From Chitinophagaceae bacterium IBVUCB1 (GTDB taxonomy: Bacteria; Bacteroidota; Bacteroidia; Chitinophagales; Chitinophagaceae), in assembly GCA_002127285.1 (NCBI GenBank), contig NFUW01000002.1, positions 1,771,630-1,835,629 on the forward strand: 64,000 bases of DNA. Direction: 5' to 3'. The notes under the pieces are model-generated. The model made no database searches. It saw only the letters and a program-made list of their open reading frames with translations, and was not told the origin of the DNA. This document shows, piece by piece, positions 1 to 9,637 of this stretch (position 1 is its first letter; every line of letters begins with the position of its first letter). Both the position numbers and the translations under genes were made by a program.

Positions 1-617
1 AAGGTAAAAAAGTAGGTCTGATTGGTGGCGACCATAGCACACCGTTTGGCTTCATCAAGTCGTTGGGAAAAGTGCATGAAGAGTTTGGCATACTGCAAAT
101 AGATGCACATGCCGACCTGCGCGAGGCGTACGAAGGTTTTACCTATTCTCACGCTTCTATCATGTACAACGTACTGAAAGAAGTGCCGCAAATGAAGAAG
201 CTGGTACAGGTAGGCATCCGCGATTATTGCGATGAAGAGTTGCTTATCATCCGCCAAAACCCCGACAGGATTGCTACCTATTTTGATAAGGACATAAAAG
301 AACAACAGTTTGAGGGCATAACATGGAAGCAGATATGCCAGAACATCATCAGCGAGCTGCCCGATAAAGTGTATATCAGTTTTGATATAGACGGGCTGGA
401 CCCCAAACTATGTCCCAATACGGGTACGCCCGTGCCGGGTGGTTTTGAGATGGATCATATATTCTACCTCTTCAAGCTGCTGCACCAAAGTGGCAAAGAA
501 ATCATCGGCTTCGACCTGAACGAGGTATCGTGCGGGGAGCATAGCCAGGATGGTATAGACAGTATAGTAGGTGCGCGTGTATTGTATAAGATGTGCAATT
601 TTATGGTAGCCCGCTAA
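1..617 (+). CDS. Agmatinase/arginase-family ureohydrolase, 5' end missing
   Basis: The reading frame is open from position 3, so the gene begins before the window and about 205 codons are present. It carries the manganese-binding signatures of the ureohydrolase family: GGDHS at 24-38, DAHADLR from 102, and SFDIDGLDP at 378-404, whose two aspartates bind the second metal. The family hydrolyses a guanidino group to release urea; agmatinase (putrescine synthesis) is the commonest Bacteroidota member, but arginase or formimidoylglutamase cannot be excluded without the N-terminus. A TTG at 63 is internal, because GGDHS lies upstream of it. The TSUP gene follows 33 bases later on the same strand. 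Confidence 0.85.
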   Translation, partial: GKKVGLIGGDHSTPFGFIKSLGKVHEEFGILQIDAHADLREAYEGFTYSHASIMYNVLKEVPQMKKLVQVGIRDYCDEELLIIRQNPDRIATYFDKDIKEQQFEGITWKQICQNIISELPDKVYISFDIDGLDPKLCPNTGTPVPGGFEMDHIFYLFKLLHQSGKEIIGFDLNEVSCGEHSQDGIDSIVGARVLYKMCNFMVAR

Positions 618-650
618 GTAGTTGTATATTAGAGCTTTCACATCAAGAAA

Positions 651-1031
651 ATGAAAAAAATGAGCCTCACTACAATTTTATTGCTGATGCTGGTAGGCAT
701 ACTGGCAGGTATGATGAGCAGCCTGGTAGGCATTGGTGGCGGTGTTATCATTGTACCGGCATTGGTACTCATATTCGGCATCAACCAAAAAACAGCACAG
801 GGCACATCGCTGTTGTTACTATCATTGCCCGTGGCAGCAGCAGGTGCTTATAATTACTACAAAGCAGGCCATGCCGACTGGAAGATAGCGGCGATACTTG
901 CCATCACTTTTATAGTGGGTGGTTTTTTTGGCAGCAAGCTAGCATTGGGGCTAGAGGTGGGGGTAGTAAAAAAGATATTCGCGGTATTTATGATAATCAT
1001 TGCGATTAAATACCTGTTTTTTGATAAATAA
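651..1031 (+). CDS. Half-size TSUP (TauE/SafE, DUF81) membrane transporter
   Basis: A 126-residue, very hydrophobic protein with about four membrane helices. Near the N-terminus it has the glycine-rich TSUP signature GIGGGVIIVPAL, followed by a conserved QGTSLLL segment. TSUP proteins export or import small organic sulfur or sulfonate anions and usually have about 250 residues made of two homologous halves. This one has a single half and would have to work as a dimer. The ATG at 651 gives a typical Lys-rich start before the first helix. It sits 9 bases before asnS and is probably co-transcribed with it. The substrate cannot be read from the sequence. Confidence 0.8.
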   Translation: MKKMSLTTILLLMLVGILAGMMSSLVGIGGGVIIVPALVLIFGINQKTAQGTSLLLLSLPVAAAGAYNYYKAGHADWKIAAILAITFIVGGFFGSKLALGLEVGVVKKIFAVFMIIIAIKYLFFDK

Positions 1032-1040
1032 AGATTGAAC

Positions 1041-2474
1041 ATGTCTCGAACGAAGATTAAAGATATTTTACAAAGCGATAAGGTAGATTATACGGTGAAC
1101 GTAAAGGGCTGGGTGCGCTCGTTTCGCAACAATCAGTTTATAGCCCTGAACGACGGCAGCTGTATGAAGAGCCTGCAGGTAGTGGCAGAACTCGGCAAAT
1201 TTGACGAAACCATACTGAGTAAGATAAATGAAAGCGCGTCTATCTCTGTAACAGGCAGGATTGTGCTATCGCAAGGCAAAGGGCAAAAATATGACCTGAT
1301 GGCCGATGCGATAGAATTATTGGGCGAATGTGACCCCAACGAATATCCGCTGCAACTGAAAAATAAGCCAAGCCTCGAATACCTGCGAGAGAAAGCACAC
1401 CTGCGTTTTCGTACCAATACATTTGGTGCGGTGTTCAGGGTGCGCCATACACTGGCTTATGCTATTCATAAGTTTTTTAACGACAAGGGCTTTGTGTATA
1501 TGCACACCCCGATAGTAACGGCGAGTGATGCAGAGGGTGCAGGTGAGATGTTCAGGGTAACGACGTTGCCATTTGACGATGCGCCACGCAATGAAGATGG
1601 CACGGTTGATTTTCGTGAAGACTTCTTTGGCCGTGCTACCAACCTGACTGTTAGCGGACAGCTGGAAGCAGAACTGGGCGCAATGGCATTTGGTGAGGTC
1701 TATACTTTCGGCCCTACCTTCCGTGCAGAGAATAGTAACACGGCTCGCCATCTGGCAGAGTTTTGGATGATAGAACCCGAAGTAGCCTTCAACGACCTGA
1801 ACGATAATATGGACCTCGCCGAGGATTTCATTAAATACGTTATCAGGTACGCACTGGAGCATAACCGTGAAGACCTTGAGTTTTTGCAACAACGCCTGCT
1901 GGACGAGGAAAAACAGAAGCCGCAAAACGAGCGCAGCGAAATGGCATTGATAGAAAAACTGGAGTTTGTATTGAACAACCAGTTTGAACGGATTACTTAT
2001 ACTGAGGCTATCAATGTGCTGCTGGATTCGCCGGCTTATAAGAAAAAGAAGTTTCAGTATGATGTGAAGTGGGGTATAGATATGCAGAGCGAACACGAAC
2101 GCTATCTGGTAGAGAAGCATTTTAAAAAGCCAGTTATCGTTACAAACTACCCCAAAGACATCAAGGCGTTCTATATGCGTCAAAACGATGATGGTACAAC
2201 CGTTGCCGCCATGGATATATTAGCACCTGGTATTGGCGAGATAGTGGGTGGCTCTCAGAGAGAAGAGCGATTGGAGAAACTGGAACAACGTATGACGGAG
2301 ATGCACATATCACACGAGGAATTGTATTGGTATCTGGATACCCGCCGCTTTGGTACAGTGCCACATGCGGGCTTCGGGCTTGGTTTTGAACGGCTTGTGT
2401 TGTTTGTAACAGGCATGACCAACATCCGCGATGTAATACCTTTTCCACGCACACCTAAGAACGCGGAGTTTTAA
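1041..2474 (+). CDS. asnS: Asparaginyl-tRNA synthetase
   Basis: A 477-residue class IIb aminoacyl-tRNA synthetase that charges tRNA-Asn with asparagine in the cytoplasm. Residues 15-105 form the OB-fold anticodon-binding domain. The catalytic core follows with motif 1 (around [10 protein letters not shown], 151-160), motif 2 ([15 protein letters not shown], with the ATP-binding arginine) and motif 3 ([10 protein letters not shown] near the C-terminus). The insertion around residues 175-200 and the AENSNT signature separate AsnRS from AspRS. ATG 1041 was preferred over the in-frame TTG two codons upstream. A strong hairpin follows the stop codon. Confidence 0.97.
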   Translation: MSRTKIKDILQSDKVDYTVNVKGWVRSFRNNQFIALNDGSCMKSLQVVAELGKFDETILSKINESASISVTGRIVLSQGKGQKYDLMADAIELLGECDPNEYPLQLKNKPSLEYLREKAHLRFRTNTFGAVFRVRHTLAYAIHKFFNDKGFVYMHTPIVTASDAEGAGEMFRVTTLPFDDAPRNEDGTVDFREDFFGRATNLTVSGQLEAELGAMAFGEVYTFGPTFRAENSNTARHLAEFWMIEPEVAFNDLNDNMDLAEDFIKYVIRYALEHNREDLEFLQQRLLDEEKQKPQNERSEMALIEKLEFVLNNQFERITYTEAINVLLDSPAYKKKKFQYDVKWGIDMQSEHERYLVEKHFKKPVIVTNYPKDIKAFYMRQNDDGTTVAAMDILAPGIGEIVGGSQREERLEKLEQRMTEMHISHEELYWYLDTRRFGTVPHAGFGLGFERLVLFVTGMTNIRDVIPFPRTPKNAEF

Positions 2475-2492
2475 AAGAATTGGATATTATAG

Positions 2493-2520
2493 AAACGCCC
2501 CCTATTAACGGGGGCGTTTT
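2493..2520. terminator. Bidirectional rho-independent terminator
   Basis: A perfect 10-bp stem (2493-2502 with 2510-2519, arms AAACGCCCCC and GGGGGCGTTT) encloses a 7-base loop. A T follows on the plus side and the A-rich arm supplies U residues on the minus side. It lies between the convergent asnS and the large T9SS gene and can serve both. Confidence 0.85.
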
Positions 2521-2538
2521 AGTCGCAGTTTTATCTAC

Positions 2539-5500
2539 TTATTCTTTCACCATCTTCACCTGCATCCTATTGCCTTTGTTGTCATCCAGCAATAAGATGT
2601 AGTTGCCGGGGATGAGGTTTTGTGTGTTAAGTGTTTCGGTTTGGTTGATGGCTGTTTTGCGCAGCAATGTTTTGCCAGTAACATCATTCAATTGTATAAT
2701 TGTGCCTGCCTGTAAGCCCTCTATTATCAGCAAGTCTTTTACAGGATTAGGATAGACATTGGGTGCTTTGCCAGCCCATGTACCTTTAATGCCTGTTGTT
2801 TCTATGCTTACCCGTATGCAGTTGCTCTTAGCAGTTTTAGGGTTGGGGCATAGGTAGCTGCTGGTCATGTTCACACATATCTCATCATTATTGCTCAGGT
2901 TGGGTGCACCCCATACATTGCTCAATGCACCTACTATATTAGCCCCGTTTCTCGTCCACTGATACGTTGGGCTGTTGCCACCATTGGTGGGTGTAGCCGT
3001 AAAGTTAATCATCGTGCCGCTCGGTACGGTGGTAGTGGGGTTGGCAGTTATGCTGACAGATGGGGCAAGCCAGGGAAACACCCGCATAGTGATGGTGTTG
3101 CTGGTATCTGTAAACGGCTCGCTACAGGCATTGGGTGCAACCATCACACAATAAAACCGGTCGAAATCTATCGCCGAAGTAGTATTGTAGTTGGCTCCTG
3201 TAGCACCTGTTATGAGGTTGTTGTTTCTATACCAACTGTAACTGATACCTGTACCTGCATTATTGGGAGTAGCAACAAACATGACATTCGCACCCTGGCA
3301 AATGCTGTCGTTGGGGCTGGGGTAGATATTGACAGCAGGTGCAGGTACCACATTTACTAATACCGTACCCGGCTGAGACGGGCAGTTGTTGATGCTGGCT
3401 GTAACGGAATACGTACCCGACATGGCAGAAGTAGCAGCAGACCTAATAGTGTTTTGTGTATTAGCACCAAAGCCGCCCGGCCCTGTCCATGCATAGGATG
3501 CTCCTGCAACAGCAGATGCAAATAAACTGATGTTTTTGGTAGCGCATACAGGGCTATTGGACGTAGCAACAGGCGTAGCTGGTGTAGGTGTTACCTGTAC
3601 AAATACCGTATCTCTGACGGTACATCCGTTGAGCGTAGCCGTTAAGATATAATTACCGCCCTGTGTTGGCAAAATGCCTGTAATAGCAGGGTTTTGCGAG
3701 CTGCTGCTATAAGACGATGGCCCTGTCCAACCGAATGATACACCCGAACTGGTTGTATTGCCGCTGAGTAGCAACGTAGCACCCTGGCACAAAGGCCCGT
3801 TGGCACCCGCGCTGAAGTTGGCCGGCAAAGGTTTGACTTGTACCGTTACCGTGTCTTTGGCAGTGCAGCCATTGCTGATGGTAGCTGTAACGATATAGTC
3901 TCCGCTCATGGCAGGGGTGCTGTTTACCCTAACGGTATTTTGGGTAGCAGCCGTAAAACTGCCCGGTCCTGTCCATGCATAGGTAGTGCCATTGTTACTG
4001 TTAGAGCAAAACAGGTTGAGTGATTGCAGCTCGCAAACAGGAGCATTGGATGATGCAGTAACAGGCAACGGGCTATTATTAATTACGACGGCAACACTGT
4101 CTTTGGTAATGCAGCCGTTGAGCTCGTAAGTAAGTACATAATTACCTGCCGCAGTGGGTGAAACACCATTGATATTGGCAGGCGATAAGGTAGAAACAAA
4201 ACTATTAGGGCCGTTCCAAGTATAGTTGACCCCTGTAGAAGAACTACCTGCGTTAAGTGTGAGTGTATTGCCAGTACAAACGGGTGAATTGCTGCTGATG
4301 GTACGTGCAGCAGCCAAAGGCTTCACCAATATGGTAACGGTATCGCGGATGGTGCAACCTGTATAGAAAGCAGAAAATATATAATCGCCGCTCATAGCAG
4401 GCAATGAGTTGGCACGGAAAGTGTCTTTAGCAGCAGAAGCGAAACTACCTGGCCCGCTCCAACTATAGCTGTTGGCAGCAGTAGGTACACTGGCTGTCAG
4501 TATAATGCTGTCACGTTCGCAAACGGGTGTAGTGGCAGAAGCAACAACGTTGGCAGCCGAAACATTTGAAACACTGACGGTAGTGGTATCGCGCGCCAGA
4601 CAGCCGAATAGGCGCGCGGCAACGATATAATCGCCAGTATTGGCGGTAGTAGCAGATGCGATGACAGGATTTTGAGATGTAGAAACAAAACTGGCAGGCC
4701 CTGTCCATCTATACGATACACCTGTAGTGGTGCTGGTGGCAAACAGATTGATAGGCTGCCCTGTACAAACAGGTGTGTTGCTGGTATTGCTGACATTAGG
4801 GCGTGTAACGCCGATGCTTATATCGCGCTGATTGGCACCCGAACTATCTACAGCACTGGTAGAGAGGATGCGGATGCGATAATTATTGCCCGGGGTAATA
4901 GTAGTAGGTACTACACATGTAATGCTGCCTGCGGTGGTAGCAGTGCGTGTACCAATGATGGTAGTGCCAGAAGTAAATGAACCGCTACTGTTACTAAGCT
5001 GTGCACTGAAAACATTGGTGCCTGTGAATGCAGTAACATTATTGAGTGTGTAAGGAACTTGAAACGTATCACCTGCACATATCAAACTATCAGCATACAA
5101 ATTGTTGATGCCAGATGCTATTTTTACTACAACTGAATCAATGTAATAATAAGCGTAAGTAGACATTGTGCCTGAGCCGTGTCCTGAAGATAAGGGGTTG
5201 GTTGTAGTACTGCTACCAAACCCACCAATTACTATATTGTCGTAAGCAGAGTCTGCAGTAAAAGCTGCCGTTAACCTAACCCAATTATTAGTAGTGTCGG
5301 TAACACGAGTAGCATATAATATTTGTGGTGTAATGCTTGTTAAAGAATTGTTGCCAACTATGCTGGTAGTAGGGCCATTATCATAAAACCATACGCCCAA
5401 ATCAGTTGTGGTATATCCGCTGCCGTTTGCTAAAGAAACAGACATAGACACCTCGTACCTTGTTCCAATTGATAGGGGAGTGATGGCTCGTGCTAAATAT

Positions 5501-5790
5501 TCTTTGTAAGCAGTAGATGGACTATAGGTAATAACCCCACCATAGGCTACACCCTCGGCAGCAACTTGGTAGCCTCCTGCATTAACAGGAGCACCAACTG
5601 TGGAATTAGTACAATTATAATAATCTGAACTACCACCGTGATATTGACGCCAGCCAACACAATTGCCTATTTGTGAAAAAGTTGTAGGGCAAGCTGTAAA
5701 ACTCTCGAAACTACCGTTTGGTACTAAGTTTTGAGCAAAAGCTGAGGATGTTGCCAATAATAAGGCTGATAAGTATAAGGCTTTCTTCAT
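2539..5790 (-). CDS. Giant secreted protein with tandem PKD/Ig-like repeats and T9SS sorting domain
   Basis: A 1083-residue exported protein. It has a signal peptide (MKKALYLSALLLATSSAFAQ), then a roughly 220-residue N-terminal carbohydrate-binding-like domain beginning NLVPNGSFESF. This is followed by six tandem repeats of about 81 residues, each with the pattern PVC...Y.W.GP.SF...G.Y......GC...DTV, two more divergent Ig-like modules, and a C-terminal T9SS sorting domain (NVYPNPVKD ... GNYILLLDD ... MVKE). Each repeat has two cysteines that could pair. ATG 5790 was chosen because the signal peptide starts there; an ATG six codons upstream (5808) is possible. The likely place is the cell surface as an adhesin or matrix protein. 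No enzymatic motif is visible. Confidence 0.88.
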   Translation of the reverse strand: MKKALYLSALLLATSSAFAQNLVPNGSFESFTACPTTFSQIGNCVGWRQYHGGSSDYYNCTNSTVGAPVNAGGYQVAAEGVAYGGVITYSPSTAYKEYLARAITPLSIGTRYEVSMSVSLANGSGYTTTDLGVWFYDNGPTTSIVGNNSLTSITPQILYATRVTDTTNNWVRLTAAFTADSAYDNIVIGGFGSSTTTNPLSSGHGSGTMSTYAYYYIDSVVVKIASGINNLYADSLICAGDTFQVPYTLNNVTAFTGTNVFSAQLSNSSGSFTSGTTIIGTRTATTAGSITCVVPTTITPGNNYRIRILSTSAVDSSGANQRDISIGVTRPNVSNTSNTPVCTGQPINLFATSTTTGVSYRWTGPASFVSTSQNPVIASATTANTGDYIVAARLFGCLARDTTTVSVSNVSAANVVASATTPVCERDSIILTASVPTAANSYSWSGPGSFASAAKDTFRANSLPAMSGDYIFSAFYTGCTIRDTVTILVKPLAAARTISSNSPVCTGNTLTLNAGSSSTGVNYTWNGPNSFVSTLSPANINGVSPTAAGNYVLTYELNGCITKDSVAVVINNSPLPVTASSNAPVCELQSLNLFCSNSNNGTTYAWTGPGSFTAATQNTVRVNSTPAMSGDYIVTATISNGCTAKDTVTVQVKPLPANFSAGANGPLCQGATLLLSGNTTSSGVSFGWTGPSSYSSSSQNPAITGILPTQGGNYILTATLNGCTVRDTVFVQVTPTPATPVATSNSPVCATKNISLFASAVAGASYAWTGPGGFGANTQNTIRSAATSAMSGTYSVTASINNCPSQPGTVLVNVVPAPAVNIYPSPNDSICQGANVMFVATPNNAGTGISYSWYRNNNLITGATGANYNTTSAIDFDRFYCVMVAPNACSEPFTDTSNTITMRVFPWLAPSVSITANPTTTVPSGTMINFTATPTNGGNSPTYQWTRNGANIVGALSNVWGAPNLSNNDEICVNMTSSYLCPNPKTAKSNCIRVSIETTGIKGTWAGKAPNVYPNPVKDLLIIEGLQAGTIIQLNDVTGKTLLRKTAINQTETLNTQNLIPGNYILLLDDNKGNRMQVKMVKE
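3345..4812 (-). repeat. Six tandem ~245-bp coding repeats (PKD/Ig-like modules)
   Basis: Six consecutive coding units of about 81 codons inside the giant T9SS gene. They share the SNSPVC...W(T/S)GP.SF...GDYIV...GC..(R/K)DTV pattern but diverge at the DNA level, so this is an old domain array and not a recent tandem duplication. Confidence 0.8.
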
Positions 5791-5956
5791 ACCAATAACG
5801 TTTGACATGGCAAATTAACCACTTTATTAACCTTTCAGTTCATTAAGAAAATCAAGTTAATAGCATTTTAATCCGATATAACATAAATTATTAATTTTTA
5901 GCAATATAAATCTTTACAAAGCCAGCAGGAAAATATTAATTTTTCATTTCTTTAGT

Positions 5957-5964
5957 TATATTTA
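5957..5964 (+). promoter_or_regulatory. Possible -7 element before the lipoprotein gene
   Basis: TATATTTA differs from the Bacteroidota TAnnTTTG box only in its last base. It lies 25 bases before the ATG at 5990, in the AT-rich divergent spacer 5791-5989. No good -33 TTTG is seen, and nothing else is recognisable in this spacer. Confidence 0.35.
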
Positions 5965-5989
5965 CGCTAATAAGCAGCCGAAAACTGAT

Positions 5990-6754
5990 ATGAATAAAAA
6001 GACGTTACCATTATTACTGCTGGCAGTTTTGTTTACCATCGCCTATACTTCTTGTAAAAAAGCAGATGATAAACCTGTTGTGAGGGAAAGTGATAGTTAT
6101 TTTCCGCTGGAAATTGGTAAATACGTAATATATAACGTGGACAGCACCATTTGGGATGATACGAATTGTGTAAAAATCGTTCGCCGTTACCAAATGATGT
6201 ACCGTGTTGCAGATACTTTTACTGATACAAAGGGCAGGGCATCTTACCGTGTAGATGTAAGTATACGAAAGAAAGCCGAAGATCCATGGCTGATACAATC
6301 TGTAATGTATGCTACCAACACCGGTCAAGAGTTGGAATTATCGTATTCTCAACTTCGTTTTGTAAAAATGATATACCCAATATCTGAAGGGCGCACATGG
6401 TTAGGTAATGCATACGTAAATACTGCAGATCCAGGGCTTACATACTTCAACGATTGGAATTATCGTTATGTAAACGTAGATATGCCGTTCAGCAATGGTC
6501 AGGTAAACTATGAAAATACGGTAACGGTAATGCAGATTGACAATAAAGTGAACGATCCTGAAACACAACCACGAGAAAATGCAATACGTACTTATAGCAA
6601 AGAGGTATTTGCGAAAGGTGTTGGTATGGTATATCGTGAGTATTATCGTTGGACATATGACGCGTCGTCTAAAAATAATACTGATCCCAATCTAGTTGAT
6701 ACCCGTTGCTTAAAAGGTGATGGCGTAATACTGCGCGCTGTTGACCATAACTAA
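5990..6754 (+). CDS. Hypothetical lipoprotein
   Basis: 254 residues with a lipoprotein signal: charged start, hydrophobic stretch and the lipobox YTSC followed by KKADDKP, so it should be lipidated at Cys22 and anchored in the outer membrane. The mature part begins SYFPLEIGKYVIYNVDST, which matches a group of Bacteroidota lipoproteins of unknown function in which this opening is conserved. I see no catalytic motif. The T9SS subtilisin follows after 14 bases, so the two may be co-transcribed. Confidence 0.8.
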   Translation: MNKKTLPLLLLAVLFTIAYTSCKKADDKPVVRESDSYFPLEIGKYVIYNVDSTIWDDTNCVKIVRRYQMMYRVADTFTDTKGRASYRVDVSIRKKAEDPWLIQSVMYATNTGQELELSYSQLRFVKMIYPISEGRTWLGNAYVNTADPGLTYFNDWNYRYVNVDMPFSNGQVNYENTVTVMQIDNKVNDPETQPRENAIRTYSKEVFAKGVGMVYREYYRWTYDASSKNNTDPNLVDTRCLKGDGVILRAVDHN

Positions 6755-6768
6755 GCTAACAAGTTTTT

Positions 6769-8424
6769 ATGTGCGGATTGAAAAGTGTTTGGTGTGCCAT
6801 ATTGGTAATGTGTTGCTATATAGCAGATGCACAAACGCCTCAGTTTGCATTCCGCATACGGTTGAAAGATAAGCAGGGTTCTCTGCCTCTCAGTAATCCA
6901 TCCGCATTTTTATCTCAACGCGCCCAAGACAGGCGTACTGCACTGGTTATAGCTATTGATAGTACCGACCAACCGGTATCGACCATATACCTGAATGATA
7001 TAGCAACAACTATCGCATACAAGCAACACCTGACATCTAGGTGGCAGAATTATGTGGTGATATTGGTTACAGATAGTACCAATATGCCAACAGTGCGCAG
7101 CAAGCCTTATGTAACAGGGGTAGATTATGTAGGCTATTTCCCTACAGGATTACACAAAGTAACAAGTGGCAATAATGAAAATGGCTTACAAAAGGCAACA
7201 GGTAGCCAAAGCTATTACGGCGCTGCTTATGAGCAAACAAGGGTTGTAAACGGCGATCATCTGCACGACCGCGGATATAAAGGCAAGGGTAAACTGATAG
7301 CCGTAATGGACGAAGGTTTTGCAGGTGTTGATACAGGTCCGGCTTTTGATAGTGTAATGAAAAGCGGCAGGATGGTTGACAGATACAATTTTGTGTATGC
7401 AAACACGGATGTATACAGCACTTTCAATCATGGAACGGGTTGTTTATCTACCATGGCAGGCAATATGCCGGGGACATATGTAGGCAGCGCACCAGAGGCA
7501 TCTTATGCGGTATATGTAACGGAGTACCGCTTTGCGGAACTGCCTATTGAATTGGATAATATAGTGGCAGCTACCGAAAGAGCAGATAGCATAGGTGCAG
7601 ACGTTATATCTGCATCGGTAGGGTATAATAGTTTTTCTCCGCCTTTCACATCGCTGGTGTATGCAGACATTAACGGTAGTAAAACCGTTGCTACTATAGG
7701 TGCTAACATGGCAACTGCTAAAGGTATATTGTTTGTAATAACTGCAGGCAACGACGGTGCCAGTTCATGGAAATATATATTAGCTCCCGGCGATGCGGAT
7801 AGTGCATTAACCGTAGGCTGCGTGAACAATGGCAAAGCACCTTGGAGTCAAAGTGGTTTCGGTCCCAATTCATCGGGCAGGATAAAGCCTGATGTGTGTG
7901 CACAGGGCAGCCCCTCTGCTATCATGCTTAGCTCTGCTTCACCTACGCTGGGTACAGGTACATCGTATTCTACACCGCAACTGGCGGGTTGGGCAGCCTG
8001 CTTGCTACAAGCGACTACTATCAATCCATCGCCTGCACGCATACGCAATGCCATTGTACAGAGTGCACATGCATACAGCAATCCGACAGGTCAACTTGGC
8101 TATGGTGTGCCCGACTTTGCACAGGCAGCCGCATTGCTGAATATTAAAGACACTGAAAGGGTAAAAGATAACAGTAGTTGGGTGCAAGTTTACCCCAACC
8201 CTGCCAACAGGCAAGTGCAGGTAGCATTAGCATTAATGCAAAGCGGCGCAGTACAGTTTTTGCTGACAGATGCCAATGGTAGGAATGTATATAATACGGA
8301 AAGAAACCTGCAAACTGGTAAGCAAACCATTACCCTGCAAGTGCCCGAATTACCCAAAGGCATTTACCAGTTAACAGTAACAACTAATGAGCGAAAGGCT
8401 ACACAAAAAGTATTGATGCAATAG
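6769..8424 (+). CDS. Secreted S8 subtilisin-like serine protease with T9SS sorting domain
   Basis: 551 residues. After a signal peptide ending ADAQ come an N-terminal region (about 23-165) and a subtilase domain with all three catalytic residues: Asp181 in AVMDEGF, His221 in NHGTG and Ser399 in GTGTSYSTPQ. Asn328 in TAGNDG is the oxyanion residue. The last ~80 residues are a T9SS C-terminal sorting domain (VYPNPANRQ ... LPKGIYQLTV ... KVLMQ). It should be secreted and act on extracellular protein. The N-terminal region may be a cis-acting propeptide. Its stop is one base from the stop of the convergent methyltransferase gene. Confidence 0.93.
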   Translation: MCGLKSVWCAILVMCCYIADAQTPQFAFRIRLKDKQGSLPLSNPSAFLSQRAQDRRTALVIAIDSTDQPVSTIYLNDIATTIAYKQHLTSRWQNYVVILVTDSTNMPTVRSKPYVTGVDYVGYFPTGLHKVTSGNNENGLQKATGSQSYYGAAYEQTRVVNGDHLHDRGYKGKGKLIAVMDEGFAGVDTGPAFDSVMKSGRMVDRYNFVYANTDVYSTFNHGTGCLSTMAGNMPGTYVGSAPEASYAVYVTEYRFAELPIELDNIVAATERADSIGADVISASVGYNSFSPPFTSLVYADINGSKTVATIGANMATAKGILFVITAGNDGASSWKYILAPGDADSALTVGCVNNGKAPWSQSGFGPNSSGRIKPDVCAQGSPSAIMLSSASPTLGTGTSYSTPQLAGWAACLLQATTINPSPARIRNAIVQSAHAYSNPTGQLGYGVPDFAQAAALLNIKDTERVKDNSSWVQVYPNPANRQVQVALALMQSGAVQFLLTDANGRNVYNTERNLQTGKQTITLQVPELPKGIYQLTVTTNERKATQKVLMQ

Positions 8425-8425
8425 C

Positions 8426-9484
8426 TTAGCGGCTATGCAATACGGCTATAAACATACTATCAGCAGATATAGATGTGCCATTGATGATTTCCATAGTTTT
8501 TACAGACAGTTTTGGATTTTCCTGCGTTATATAGTTTACCACTTCTTCGTTCTCTCTGCTGAATACAGAGCAGGTGATGTAGTACATCGTACCACCATCT
8601 GCCAAATGCTTTGCAGCATTAACGGCTATCTTTTTTTGCAGGTTGTTGATATTGTTCAGCTTGTCTTGGGTAAAGAAGTAGCACTCTTCGGGTGTACGTG
8701 CCCATGTGCCCGAACCTGTACAAGGCACATCGCAGATGATTGCATCGAATTGTTTGTTTGATAGCTTTGTTGCTACATCGTTGCTGTCTGCCATATCCGC
8801 TTGTATGGTATTTGGTACGCGCAGGTTGTATCGTTTGAAACGCTCTGTAAGATTGTGCAATATGCTGGTGCGTGTATCAGATACCGTTAACTGAATTTGC
8901 TTTTGCTTATCTGCAAGCAATAAGGATTTGCCGCCCGCACCACTGCAACAGTCCCACCACGATTGTCCGTTTTCTGGTGCAAAAAAATCGCCTGTTTGTT
9001 GTGATGATGCATCTTGCACCACATAATCTGCAGCAGGCAGAAAGCCATCTATTTTGCTGCTATTGGGAAGGGCAATGCAGGTAGGGGTTATTTCTTTGTA
9101 CGGTATATCGTGTTGGTTGAGGATGCTGATGATGCCGTCTTTATTTTTCCTGATCCGGATAAACATATCGGGCTGCGACAGCATGGACTGCAACCATACT
9201 TGTGTTGATATGCCATCGGATAAAGCAATAGAGTACGGGAAAATATCAGCTAACCGGCTATCTGTATGCAGTGGTTGGGTAGGTAGAAAAGCTTGCAGGT
9301 GTTTATCTGTTTTATTACACAAAGCAAGACAAGCCCGTACTCGCTCTTCAAAAGACAAGCCTATAGGCAAAGCACGCTCACAGCGATACCAGCAATACGC
9401 CATGTCACTTAGTATTTTTCTATCTCTGCTGCCCAGTTTGGGATGCTGTTTGTAATGCTGTTTCAGGAAATGCGCCAGTGGCAT
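8426..9484 (-). CDS. RsmB/Nop2-family RNA (cytosine-5) methyltransferase
   Basis: A 352-residue SAM-dependent enzyme that methylates C5 of a cytosine in RNA, probably 16S rRNA. The SAM-binding motif I is DCCSGAGGKS at 178-187. Motif IV is CDVPCTGSGTW with the release cysteine Cys255, and motif VI is YYITCSVF with the nucleophile Cys305. The N-terminal ~130 residues resemble the NusB-like/PUA-adjacent part of RsmB in shortened form; E. coli RsmB has about 430 residues. The ATG at 9484 is the first in-frame start. The exact target base cannot be told from sequence. Confidence 0.9.
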   Translation of the reverse strand: MPLAHFLKQHYKQHPKLGSRDRKILSDMAYCWYRCERALPIGLSFEERVRACLALCNKTDKHLQAFLPTQPLHTDSRLADIFPYSIALSDGISTQVWLQSMLSQPDMFIRIRKNKDGIISILNQHDIPYKEITPTCIALPNSSKIDGFLPAADYVVQDASSQQTGDFFAPENGQSWWDCCSGAGGKSLLLADKQKQIQLTVSDTRTSILHNLTERFKRYNLRVPNTIQADMADSNDVATKLSNKQFDAIICDVPCTGSGTWARTPEECYFFTQDKLNNINNLQKKIAVNAAKHLADGGTMYYITCSVFSRENEEVVNYITQENPKLSVKTMEIINGTSISADSMFIAVLHSR

Positions 9485-9590
9485 ACTTCCATTGTAGTTG
9501 TCAAGTATGGTAGTAATATGTTGGTATATGTACCGCAGAGTCTATTGTTTGAAACTTATTACAATGATAATGAAAGCTTGCTAAAGCATA

Positions 9591-9611
9591 AAGCCGCTCA
9601 ATGAGCGGCTT
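9591..9611. terminator. Hairpin downstream of odhB
   Basis: A near-perfect palindrome with arms AAGCCGCT and AGCGGCTT around CAATG. The minus strand continues with GGCTTTATGCTTT, a modest U tract, so this is the likely end of the odhB transcript. The plus side has TTTT but no plus-strand gene ends here. Confidence 0.6.
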
Positions 9612-9637
9612 TTCTATAATCTTAATGTGCTGATTAT

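Noticed and set aside
1317-2183. 288-residue open frame on the minus strand across asnS
   Set aside because: It is antisense to the conserved asnS motifs, its product resembles no family and it lacks a plausible promoter.
3345-4812. CRISPR-like or VNTR array
   Set aside because: The repetition is at the protein level (about 81-residue domains); the DNA copies are diverged and have no spacers.
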